DNA from: an uncultured Pirellulaceae bacterium
GTDB taxonomy: Bacteria > Planctomycetota > Planctomycetia > Pirellulales > Pirellulaceae
Direction of reading: 5' to 3'
Length of the DNA stretch: 24,899 nucleotides
NCBI GenBank assembly: GCA_934278005.1
Contig: CAKQWG010000028.1
Coordinates: 1 to 24,899 of the forward strand
Shown here piece after piece: positions 15,866-24,315 of the stretch. A program made the position numbers and the translations under genes. Under the pieces are notes generated by a model. The model worked only from the letters and a program-made list of their open reading frames with translations. It was not told the DNA's origin and made no database searches. The stretch's first letter is position 1. Each line of letters opens with the position of its first letter.

Positions 15866-16347
15866 GGGTCCCTCCATCGGCATTGCACATTAAGGGGTCG
15901 GCATCCTGCCTGCCCTATTGGTAACATGCAATTGGAAACGTCTGCGCACCTCAGCGGGGTGCTGTGTGAGCGCGTTGTCAGTCACTACATGTCTTCGTAG
16001 ATCCGCGGCGCGGTTGTAGCGGAAAAGCCGGCTGGTTTGCTGGTCTTTTTGGAAGTCGGCGGACGACGCGGTACAACCGTTAAAAGCCCACCGGCTGGAT
16101 TGTCGAGGACCCTTCCGCGATCCTTGCTTCTGCCCATCAAACCCACGGCTATAACCGAAATCATCCTGATCGCTGAGCGATAAGTGACAAACGGAAAAAT
16201 TCCGCTTGGCTACCCCAGCCGGCCCTAGAATCGGTTATAGTAGATTTCCCCACCGGTGGCCGGCACAGCAGCTCCTCCTGCCGCGCCCAGCCTTAAGCAA
16301 CTAACCACGCCGCCGTTGCTCCCACCACTACACAGATTGGTTCGACG
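15866..16347. other. Divergent intergenic region, TolC to DUF1501
   Basis: About 480 bases with no supported gene. It should contain both promoters. Seen in it: the palindrome at 16169-16181; an inverted repeat CGGTTGTA/TACAACCG at 16011-16018 and 16072-16079; a small CGGAA/TTCCG hairpin near 16192; and a -10-like TATAGT near 16236 without a good -35. Confidence 0.4.
16169..16181. promoter_or_regulatory. Short palindrome, possible operator
   Basis: ATCGCT-G-AGCGAT is a perfect 6-base inverted repeat around one base, in the divergent region about 170 bases before the DUF1501 gene. A regulator site is possible; chance is not excluded. Confidence 0.25.
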
Positions 16348-17802
16348 ATGTCTCAGCATCCGCGTCGACAACATACCAACCGTAAGCAGCATGGCTGTCG
16401 CGATTTCCGATTTAATAGCTCTCTGAACCGCCGGCAGATATTGCAAGCGGGCACGCTGTCGGCGCTGGGCCTGGGCTGGAGCGATTTGCTCGCGCGGCGC
16501 TCACTGGCTCAACAACCGAGCGCTACCAATGCGACACAAATTCTTCCGGTGCAAGCTAAGCCGAAGGCCAAGGCGTGTATTTTCCTGTTTATGTGGGGCG
16601 GGCCAAGCCAGCTGGAAACCTTTGATCTGAAGCCGGATGCTCCCGCCGAGGTGCGCGGAGATTTCAATCCAATCCCGACCAATGTACCGGGCATCCACAT
16701 CTGCGAGCACTTCACCCGCCTAGCCCAGATGACCGACAAAGTGGCCATCATTCGCTCGTTGACCCACGACGATCCAGCGCATTTATCCAGCGGTCACCTG
16801 GCGCTAACAGGGCAGTTGGCACCAGTCCTTAAGAGCGACGCTGATCCACCCAGCGCGAAGGACAGTCCCCACATGGGAGCGCTATTGAGCAAACTGCGTC
16901 CTAACCCGAGCGGTATGCCCTCTTTTGTTGCCATGCCGTGGAAGGCTTACCACCCGGCGGCACCCGGCGGCGAGGCGCCGGGGCAGCATGGCGGTTGGTT
17001 GGGCTCAGCCTACGACGGCATGTTGCTGGAGGGAGATCTCAACGCGCCGGACTGGCAGCCCCAAGGATTGTCATTACCGGCCGACATCGGGCTAGATCGC
17101 TTGGAGTCGCGCGTTGAACTACTGCGCATGCTCGATGCACAACGGCAAGATCTGCAGCACTCGTTGCAGACCACTGCCTACGGGCATCACCAATCGCGCG
17201 CCCTACAAATGCTCAGCTCAGGCAATGTGCGGCAAGCCTTCGACCTGTCGCAGGAAAGCGATGCGACTCGCGAGCGCTACGGACGCAATCAACACGGACA
17301 GTGCGTCTTGATGGCTCGCCGCTTAGTCGAACACGGCGTACCGCTAGTGTCGGTTAACTGGCACAACGACGGCCGAAATTTCTGGGACACCCATGGCGAC
17401 AATTTCAACCGACTGAAAAACGATCTGATCCCTCCCGCCGACATGGCGCTGACCGCCCTGCTGCAGGACTTGGAAGAACGCGGATTACTAGAGGATACGA
17501 TCGTCGCTTGGGTAGGGGAATTCGGCCGGCGCCCACAGATCACAGCCGGCAATGCAGGTCGCGAGCACTGGCCGTTCTGCTACAGTGGCTTGCTGGCCGG
17601 CGGCCCCATACGCACGGGCATCGTGTATGGTGCCAGCGACAAACATGCGGCCTATCCCACGGCAGATCCCATGTCTCCGCAAGACTATGCGACTACGATT
17701 CTAGATGCAATGGGCATTCCCATCGATCTGATGTTGCCAGACCGCGAGAATCGCCCCCACCGAATTGCAACCGGCAAAGTCCACCACGGACTATTGAGCT
17801 AG
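16348..17802 (+). CDS. DUF1501 protein, Tat-exported
   Basis: A 484-residue DUF1501 protein, related to the sulfatase/alkaline-phosphatase fold. A twin-arginine signal lies in SLNRRQILQAGTLSALGLGWSDLLARRSLA (R28-R29), so it is probably exported folded by Tat. Family landmarks: FLFMWGGPSQLETFDLKPDAPAEVRG, IIRSLTHDDPAHLSSGH, YGRNQHGQCVLMARRLVEHGVPLVSV and VAWVGEFGRRPQI, then GREHWPFCYSGLLAGGPIRTG. These keep metal-ligand-type Asp/His/Glu residues. It is the first gene of a likely operon with the two genes that follow (114 bases to the DUF1549 start, no terminator between). DUF1501 genes usually sit beside DUF1549/1553 genes in planctomycetes, in agreement. The reaction is unknown to me. Confidence 0.93.
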   Translation: MSQHPRRQHTNRKQHGCRDFRFNSSLNRRQILQAGTLSALGLGWSDLLARRSLAQQPSATNATQILPVQAKPKAKACIFLFMWGGPSQLETFDLKPDAPAEVRGDFNPIPTNVPGIHICEHFTRLAQMTDKVAIIRSLTHDDPAHLSSGHLALTGQLAPVLKSDADPPSAKDSPHMGALLSKLRPNPSGMPSFVAMPWKAYHPAAPGGEAPGQHGGWLGSAYDGMLLEGDLNAPDWQPQGLSLPADIGLDRLESRVELLRMLDAQRQDLQHSLQTTAYGHHQSRALQMLSSGNVRQAFDLSQESDATRERYGRNQHGQCVLMARRLVEHGVPLVSVNWHNDGRNFWDTHGDNFNRLKNDLIPPADMALTALLQDLEERGLLEDTIVAWVGEFGRRPQITAGNAGREHWPFCYSGLLAGGPIRTGIVYGASDKHAAYPTADPMSPQDYATTILDAMGIPIDLMLPDRENRPHRIATGKVHHGLLS

Positions 17803-17904
17803 CTGGCCAAGCAGAATTTCACTCCGCCGCGTGTGCGCTGCTCTTTCAGAGGAACACGCGGGCAGCGCACGGCATCTATGTATTTGTTTGCAGAAAACGT
17901 TCAC

Positions 17905-17911
17905 GAAGAGG
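17905..17911 (+). promoter_or_regulatory. Ribosome-binding site supporting TTG start at 17917
   Basis: GAAGAGG lies five bases before TTG 17917-17919. The upstream in-frame choices GTG 17833 and ATG 17878 have no comparable site and would place polar residues before the signal peptide. Confidence 0.55.
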
Positions 17912-17916
17912 CTAAC

Positions 17917-20900
17917 TTGCAAAGTGCACTCAACTTCATTCGCCCTATGTTAGCCTGTTGTGTGGTGGCATTAGCAGCTAACCAGCTCTGCGCGCAGAGC
18001 GTAACAGGCCTGCAGGGGCGCACTCTAAAGGTTGGCCACAGCATCACGCTTACATTGCAGGGAACCGACTTTAATGATTCGCTGCGCGTCATTGCTAGTC
18101 GCGCGGATGTCGAATTGAAAATTGTCTCGGTTGAAGCGACGCAGGCCACGATCCAAGCCACACTTCCGGCCGACGCCAAGTTGGGATTTTTTTCGCTACA
18201 CTTCGCTTTTGCATCCGGCCTAATACATCAAGCGACCGTGCTAGCCGATGATTTAGAGCCCGTCGTAGACCAAGCCACCAATCATGACCAGGCCACGGCA
18301 CAGAGTGTTCCCAACCGGTGTTCGATCGAAGGCATCTGCGACGCTACGCGCAGCGATTTCTATCGATTATCGCTGGCCTCTGCTACGAGCCTTGCATTTG
18401 AAGTACATACCCAGCCACTTCGCTCGCCGATGGATCCGGTGCTGCGACTATACGACGCGAACGGCGTGGCGATCTTTGAAGCCGACGACGGAGCCCTAGG
18501 ACCCGACTGTGCGTTCAACTATCGCTTTGACTCAGCCGGAGATTATTTCATCGAAGTAGGAGATAGCCGCTACGCCGCCGGCGGCGCAGCCTATCAATTG
18601 CGAGTGGGTGACTTTCCCGTGGTCGAACAGGCCTTCCCAGGTGCGCTGGCGGCCGCTACAGCAACTGACATTGCAATACTGGACGCGGCGGGGCTCCCTC
18701 GAGTTTCACAGACTGTTCAGTCGCCACCTGGGCCCAGCAGGACGTTCAGCATCAATACGCGACTGCCCGAAGGCCGCTCGTCGAATTGGCTACCACTGTG
18801 GTTATCGCAACTACCTCAGCACATCGAATCAGCTGCGCTTTTAGCTGACCCACTCAGCCTGCCGGTCGGCGTTAGTGGACGATTAGAAAAGGCGGGGGAG
18901 GTCGACACTTATCGCTTGCGGGCAACCCAAGGGCAGGCACTGCGCATCGTGCCTCACACGCGCGGCATTGGCAGCCCCGCATTGCTAAAGATGCAGTTGT
19001 TCAGCTCGGCCGATGCGCTGATCGCAGAGACTCAAGTCAGCGAGCAAGATGAATGGGCGTTGGATGCGGTGCTGCCCGAGGATGGTGAGGTGCGTTTACA
19101 AATTAGCGATCTGCTGCAGCGTGGCGGAGCTCAGTTCAATTACGCGCTAGAGATTTTTTCGGGCGGAACATTTGCAGTCGCATTTAAAGCGGACCCGGCT
19201 CAAGGAGACCAGTTCGCGATCGAGCTTGAGCATGGCGCAGCGGCCATCGACTTGCAGATCCAACGATGGGGCTATGACGGGCCGATCGTTTTAGATTGGG
19301 AAACGCCGGCAGCGGGCCTGCGGATTGTCAACCCCGTCATAGCTGCCGGCGCTAGCGTGGCACGTATCTATCTGGCCGCCGACTCCGCCTGGCAGACCGG
19401 CGACCTAGCGCGCGTGCGACTGATAGCTCGCCGAGCTGAGGAGGATGCAGCCCAGTCACCCGGCGACCTCAGCGAAGCTGCTGCCTCAATGGGCGCGGGA
19501 AGTAGTCTGCTTGTTGGTAGCCGCGAACTGCGTCGCCTGCGCGAACCATTTTTGATCAGCCCAGCGGAATTTTTAAATGGTTCCATCGTCGCGTCCGCCA
19601 TAGCGGCCAGCGCAGTTCCCTTTGCACTCGAGCCCGCTGCGCCGGTACAGCTTGCGCGCTCAGCAACTAAGCACAAAATCGTTCTGAACTTACGGCGCAC
19701 CCAGCCTGAATTCAAGGCAGCCGTCGAACTTCTGCCCTTGGGACTCAAGGCACCGTCTGCGGCAGCGGAAGCTGATACACGGCACGCCGGCTTGGCTGGG
19801 TGGCAATTTGCCGCCACGTTTGAAAACGATGTCTACACCTTAAATTTTCTGCGCCCCTCCCCAGCCCTCACCGCTGCGGGTGCGGGTGCGGGTGCGGGTG
19901 CTGGTGTAGCTGAAATTGGTGGTGAAGTTGGTGGTGAAGTTGAGCCTGAGCCCAAGCACATATCTTTACTGAGCTTTGCAACTTTCAACGGCCGTGGGCA
20001 GTTGCAGAGCCACGATCTGCCCATCGAATGGATCGACCCGTTGAAAGTCGCGTTGGAGTTTCCTGAGCCCTGGATCCAGGGCGGGGCGCTGCGCGTGCGC
20101 GCCATTGTGCAGCGGCAAGGTAATGACCCTCAGCCCGTCGTGCTGACCGCCGCGCACCTGCCCGAGGGCCTTATCCTGCCTGCACCCATCACACTGCCTG
20201 CCGACCAGAGGCAAGTCGAATTTGAACTGGGCACGAGTGCGGCTGCTACGTTCGCGGATGGCAGCGAATTAATCCTGACTGCGGCCAGCCAGTATGCAGG
20301 TAACGAGTTCAGTGTGACTTCGTCCCAGCGGCTGCCACCTGCTATTGCAGGGCCGCAGACCTTGAACGTCTTCCCCCCACAGATTCAACTGCGATCCCGT
20401 CGCGCGCAGCAGCAACTGGTAATCACTGCAGGTAAGACCCAGACTGACGCGCGCGATTGGACTCGCTTGGCGAAAATCAGCGTGGAAAATCCCGCGGTGG
20501 CAGAGATCCGCCAGGGGGCGGTGCACCCGCTGGCTACGGGTGCAACCGAATTGATTGTGCAAGTGGGAGCCGTACGGCAGTCCGTTCCACTGATCGTTGA
20601 ATTGCCGACGACTGCCGAACGCGTAGATTTTGAATCGGAAGTACTGGTGGCGTTGTCTAAGCAAGGCTGCAATTCGGGTGCCTGCCATGGATCGCCTACT
20701 GGCAAAGGTGGCTTTCGATTATCGCTCCGCGCCTTCGATCTTCAACTCGACCAATTGACCTTGATCTACGAAGAGTACGGCCGCCGCACGAATGTGCTCG
20801 CCCCGGAGCAGAGCCTGATGTTGCTCAAACCCACCATGCAGGTACCGCACGGTGGAGGCAAGCAACTGCACGTGGAAGACACCGCATACAAGCTGCTGCG

Positions 20901-22713
20901 TGACTGGGTAGCTCAGGGCGCAACGGCTGACCCCATAGATACGCCCCGTATTGAACGAATCGAAGTCTATCCCAACGACCGACAAGTTCTGTCGGTTGCC
21001 GACGGTGGTCAGCAGTTGGCAGTTACGGCTCACTTGGCAGATGGCACGCAGCGCGACGTTACGCATATCGTCGCCTACGAAAGCTCGGACGACTCAGTGG
21101 CGACGGTCACACCGGACGGCTGGGTGCAGCCGCAGGGACGCGGGGAGGTCGCGGTACTGGTCCGTTGCTTGGAATACATCGAAACTGTACCGCTTCTATT
21201 CATTGAGCCCCAAGCGGATTTTGAGTGGGCTGCACCAGCGGAGATCAACTACGTCGATACACTCGTCCATAAAAAACTGCAGCAACTTCAATACTTACCC
21301 GCGCCCGCTGCGAGCGATGCGGAGTTTTTACGACGCGTAAGCTTGGATGTCATCGGTATACTTCCCAGCGTGCAGGAGACACAAGCGTTCCTTGCAGACG
21401 CCAGCCCAGATAAGCGGTCGCGCCTGATCGATGCATTGCTAGAGCGTCCGGAGTACTCCAAGTTTTGGGCCTTGAAGTGGGGCGACCTGCTCAAGCTGAC
21501 AAGCAAACTGGTAGGCGACGCCGGGGTTCACAAATACTATCGTTGGTTAGAGACCTCGCTACGTGACAATCAGCCCTACGATCAATTCGCTCGCGAGTTG
21601 TTAACCAGCTCCGGCAGCACTCTTTCCAATCCGCCCGCCAATTTCTATCGCGCGGCGGCTAATATGAATGAGTCGGTAGAAAACATCTCTCAGGTTTTTT
21701 TAGGCGCGCGCGTGCAGTGTGCCAAGTGCCACAATCATCCCTTCGAACGCTGGACTCAAGACAACTATTACGGGCTGGGCGCGTTTTTTAACCGTGTTCA
21801 GCGGCGGCAAACGCAGCGGCTTGGTGAGCAGTTTATTTATACGGCTGCGTCCGGTGAGGTCACTCAGCCGCGGACTGGCAAACTCGTGCAGCCCTGGCTT
21901 CCGCAAACAGGTTCAATTGTCATTGAGGGGGATGACGACCGCCGCGTGGTGTTCGTCGACTGGTTAGTCGATCCGGCCAATCCCTACTTTGCTCGCATCG
22001 AGGCCAATCGCTTGTGGAGTCATCTCTTTGCGCGCGGCATTGTCGATCCGATCGACGATTTCCGCGATTCCAATCCCCCTAGCAATGCAGAGTTGCTGGA
22101 TGCCCTGGCCGAAGATTTCATCGCCAGCGGCTATGATCGCAAGCATCTACTACGAGTCATTCTCAACAGCCAGACCTACCAGGCCAGTTGCCAGACCAAC
22201 CGCTTCAACCAGGATGACCGGCAGTACTTCTCACATCAAGAACCGCGCCTGTTGGGCGCTGAACAGTTGCTCGACGCGATCAATCGCACGCTGGCGATAA
22301 CTCAGCCCCTGGGCAACCTTCCAGCAGGCACATTGGCAACTCACGTGCCCGCGCCGGATATTGCCCAGGTCGCCTTTCTAAAAGCGTTGGGACAGCCCGA
22401 GCGTAGCACTGTGTGCGCCTGTGAGCGTTCCGTGGCTTCAGACCTGGGGATGGCTATAGAACTGATCAATGGTCCGGCGATGCACGAAAAGTTGCGTGAT
22501 CCCAACAATCGATTTCGTCAATCCTTGGCGGCGGGGGCGAGTGTATCAGACATCGTCTTCGAGCTGTATATGACCGCTTTATGCCGCCCTGCGTCCGAGA
22601 GCGAGTTAGCGTTTGCCATAGCTCACTGTAATAAGCACGAGGATCCAGCGGTGGGTCTAGAGGATGTGTGCTGGGCTCTCCTCAACTGCGATGAATTCTT
22701 GTTTCAACATTGA
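17917..22713 (+). CDS. Giant DUF1549/DUF1553 protein with PPC, Ig-like and cytochrome-like parts
   Basis: About 1598 residues from the preferred TTG start. Signal peptide MQSALNFIRPMLACCVVALAANQLCAQS. Then an IPT/TIG-like region (SVTGLQGRTLKVGHSITLTLQG), a first PPC domain (about 120-232, DFYRLSLAS to YFIEVGDSRY), and a second PPC-like domain (GRLEKAGEVDTYRLRATQG). A long beta-rich middle contains a Gly/Ala/Val repeat (about 654-676). An Ig-like Big2-type domain is followed by a cytochrome-like segment with C918-x4-C923-H924 (CNSGACHG) and a second Big2-like domain. DUF1549 carries CAKCHNHPFERW (C1268-x2-C1271-H1272), and DUF1553 (RIEANRLWSHLFARGIVDPIDDFR onward) ends the protein. A CxxCH suggests haem c; C-x4-CH would be an unusual one. 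It lies between DUF1501 and cytochrome-WD40 genes. Exported; substrate and reaction unknown. Starts at 17833 (GTG) or 17878 (ATG) are possible. Confidence 0.92.
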   Translation: MQSALNFIRPMLACCVVALAANQLCAQSVTGLQGRTLKVGHSITLTLQGTDFNDSLRVIASRADVELKIVSVEATQATIQATLPADAKLGFFSLHFAFASGLIHQATVLADDLEPVVDQATNHDQATAQSVPNRCSIEGICDATRSDFYRLSLASATSLAFEVHTQPLRSPMDPVLRLYDANGVAIFEADDGALGPDCAFNYRFDSAGDYFIEVGDSRYAAGGAAYQLRVGDFPVVEQAFPGALAAATATDIAILDAAGLPRVSQTVQSPPGPSRTFSINTRLPEGRSSNWLPLWLSQLPQHIESAALLADPLSLPVGVSGRLEKAGEVDTYRLRATQGQALRIVPHTRGIGSPALLKMQLFSSADALIAETQVSEQDEWALDAVLPEDGEVRLQISDLLQRGGAQFNYALEIFSGGTFAVAFKADPAQGDQFAIELEHGAAAIDLQIQRWGYDGPIVLDWETPAAGLRIVNPVIAAGASVARIYLAADSAWQTGDLARVRLIARRAEEDAAQSPGDLSEAAASMGAGSSLLVGSRELRRLREPFLISPAEFLNGSIVASAIAASAVPFALEPAAPVQLARSATKHKIVLNLRRTQPEFKAAVELLPLGLKAPSAAAEADTRHAGLAGWQFAATFENDVYTLNFLRPSPALTAAGAGAGAGAGVAEIGGEVGGEVEPEPKHISLLSFATFNGRGQLQSHDLPIEWIDPLKVALEFPEPWIQGGALRVRAIVQRQGNDPQPVVLTAAHLPEGLILPAPITLPADQRQVEFELGTSAAATFADGSELILTAASQYAGNEFSVTSSQRLPPAIAGPQTLNVFPPQIQLRSRRAQQQLVITAGKTQTDARDWTRLAKISVENPAVAEIRQGAVHPLATGATELIVQVGAVRQSVPLIVELPTTAERVDFESEVLVALSKQGCNSGACHGSPTGKGGFRLSLRAFDLQLDQLTLIYEEYGRRTNVLAPEQSLMLLKPTMQVPHGGGKQLHVEDTAYKLLRDWVAQGATADPIDTPRIERIEVYPNDRQVLSVADGGQQLAVTAHLADGTQRDVTHIVAYESSDDSVATVTPDGWVQPQGRGEVAVLVRCLEYIETVPLLFIEPQADFEWAAPAEINYVDTLVHKKLQQLQYLPAPAASDAEFLRRVSLDVIGILPSVQETQAFLADASPDKRSRLIDALLERPEYSKFWALKWGDLLKLTSKLVGDAGVHKYYRWLETSLRDNQPYDQFARELLTSSGSTLSNPPANFYRAAANMNESVENISQVFLGARVQCAKCHNHPFERWTQDNYYGLGAFFNRVQRRQTQRLGEQFIYTAASGEVTQPRTGKLVQPWLPQTGSIVIEGDDDRRVVFVDWLVDPANPYFARIEANRLWSHLFARGIVDPIDDFRDSNPPSNAELLDALAEDFIASGYDRKHLLRVILNSQTYQASCQTNRFNQDDRQYFSHQEPRLLGAEQLLDAINRTLAITQPLGNLPAGTLATHVPAPDIAQVAFLKALGQPERSTVCACERSVASDLGMAIELINGPAMHEKLRDPNNRFRQSLAAGASVSDIVFELYMTALCRPASESELAFAIAHCNKHEDPAVGLEDVCWALLNCDEFLFQH
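19876..19941 (+). repeat. Simple repeats coding a Gly/Ala/Val linker
   Basis: GCGGGT is repeated four times (19876-19899), followed by a variant unit. GGTGGTGAAGTT is repeated twice (19918-19929 and 19930-19941). In frame they code GAGAGAG-type and GGEV GGEV residues inside the DUF1549 protein, leading to EPEP. Both keep the frame. Probably a slippage-prone flexible linker. Confidence 0.85.
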
Positions 22714-22838
22714 CCTCAATGGGTTTCTTATTAGTCCCGTTTCAGACCAGCCCTACGCGCCGGGGAGGCGGAACGTTCTTCACACTTAAACATGCCATCG
22801 TGAGCACACAAACCAATCCACCTAAGCTCGATACCCAC

Positions 22839-24248
22839 ATGTCGCATTTTCGAATGGTTTTGGTCAGCACGTTCTGCTTGGCGCACTTTTGGTGCAGCAC
22901 CACCCCGAGTGGTGTTAGCTGGGCCGAGGAGCCGGCGACCGTGAGTTTCCGCAGCCACATCGCCCCAATTTTGCGCGACCGTTGCTTGGCTTGCCATAGC
23001 GCCAAGCTTGCCGAGGGCGGGTATCGCGTCGATAGCTATCAAGAGCTCTCTGCGGCCGGCGACTCGGGCCAGCCGCCCCTAGCTGGTGATGGCGAAACAA
23101 TTGCCGAACTTTTGCGACGCCTACAGTGCGATGCGTCCGAGCGGATGCCGCTTGACGAAGAGCCGCTAGCTCCCGAGCAGATCGATCAATTCAAGCAGTG
23201 GATTGCAGGCGGAGCGATCTTCGATGGCGAAGACCCGGCACAGGCCATTCACTTAGTGGTGCCGCCGGAGACGCATCCCGCAGCCCCGACAAGCTATGCG
23301 AGCGCGATCCCCGTCGCGGCCGCCACTTCAACTCCAGATGGAACTCAGGCAATTGTCGGTGGCTATCATGAATTGACCGTCTGGAATTTGCGCGATGGAA
23401 GCTTGGCGCGACGCATTGGCAATCTGGGCCAACGAACATATGCCATCGATTTCTCCGCTGACGGCCAGACTGTGGCGGCTGCATGTGGCGAACCTGGCCG
23501 CAGTGGCGAAGTGCGGCTGATCGATTTTGCCAGTGGCCAAGTGCGCGGCGTCGTGGCGCGGGCTGCGGATGTCGCGTTGGATGTGGCCTTTCGACCGGGG
23601 ACCGACGAGATCGCCATAGCGCTGGCCGACAGCTCCATCCGAATTGTCGACTCAGCGACGCTTGTCCAGCGGCTGGCAATTGCCAGTCACGCCGACTGGG
23701 TAAACGCACTGGCTTGGAGCGACGATGGTGCTCGCTTGGCGTCCGCTAGTCGGGACCATTCGAGCAAGGTGTTTGACGGAGCCACTGGAGAGCTGGTTGC
23801 CACGTATGCGGGCCATGCCGCGCCGGTTCGCGGGGTGGCCTTGACGGCCGATGGCACGCATGTAATGTCTGTCGGTGACGATCAGAAAATGCATCGCTGG
23901 CAAGTCGCCGATGGAAGCCCGGTGGCGGTGATTCCTCTGGGGTCGGTCCCCAGCCGCGTAGCCCGCAGCGGCGACAAATTGTTCGTCCCCTGCGCCGACC
24001 ACCGCCTACTGCAGCTGGATTTAAACGAAAATAAAATCTCGCGTACTTTCGCTGGGCACGCCGCGCGGGTACTGACGGTCCAGGCCTTTTCTGCCCCTGC
24101 GATTGCTAGCTCAGTAAACGCGTCCGATGCGGCGCCAAATTTGCCCAATGAATATTTGCTGAGCAGTTCGTTTGATGGTCAGCTGAGAGTGTGGGATGTG
24201 AAGGCTGCGGGAACTGGCACTGTGCTTGACTGGTTGGCTAAGCCGTGA
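22839..24248 (+). CDS. Planctomycete cytochrome c fused to WD40 repeats
   Basis: About 469 residues from ATG 22839. Signal peptide within MSHFRMVLVSTFCLAHFWCSTTPSGVSWAEE. A planctomycete-type cytochrome c domain follows (SFRSHIAPILRDRCLACHSAKLAEGG) with haem motif C49-LA-C52-H53, then the RMPLDEEPLAPEQIDQFKQWIAGGA ending. After a Pro/Ala linker come several WD40-type blades: VGGYHELTVWNLRDGSLARRIG, VNALAWSDDGARLASASRDHSSKVFDGATGE, VRGVALTADGTHVMSVGDDQKMHRWQ and EYLLSSSFDGQLRVWDVKA. The open frame extends to TTG 22710, overlapping the previous stop, but the added residues hide the signal peptide, so the internal ATG is preferred (ATG 22854 is an alternative). Probably in one operon with the two genes before it, acting as an electron-carrier/propeller partner outside the membrane. 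Function inferred only. Confidence 0.9.
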   Translation: MSHFRMVLVSTFCLAHFWCSTTPSGVSWAEEPATVSFRSHIAPILRDRCLACHSAKLAEGGYRVDSYQELSAAGDSGQPPLAGDGETIAELLRRLQCDASERMPLDEEPLAPEQIDQFKQWIAGGAIFDGEDPAQAIHLVVPPETHPAAPTSYASAIPVAAATSTPDGTQAIVGGYHELTVWNLRDGSLARRIGNLGQRTYAIDFSADGQTVAAACGEPGRSGEVRLIDFASGQVRGVVARAADVALDVAFRPGTDEIAIALADSSIRIVDSATLVQRLAIASHADWVNALAWSDDGARLASASRDHSSKVFDGATGELVATYAGHAAPVRGVALTADGTHVMSVGDDQKMHRWQVADGSPVAVIPLGSVPSRVARSGDKLFVPCADHRLLQLDLNENKISRTFAGHAARVLTVQAFSAPAIASSVNASDAAPNLPNEYLLSSSFDGQLRVWDVKAAGTGTVLDWLAKP

Positions 24249-24315
24249 CGTTTCGCCAGGCAATTCCCAGCTCGATTGCCATTGGCTCGGACACTAGAAT
24301 TCGCCACAATCGGGT

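Noticed and set aside
22710..22838. N-terminal extension of the cytochrome-WD40 protein from TTG 22710
   Set aside because: It would overlap the previous stop and put 43 residues before a good signal peptide; no ribosome site.
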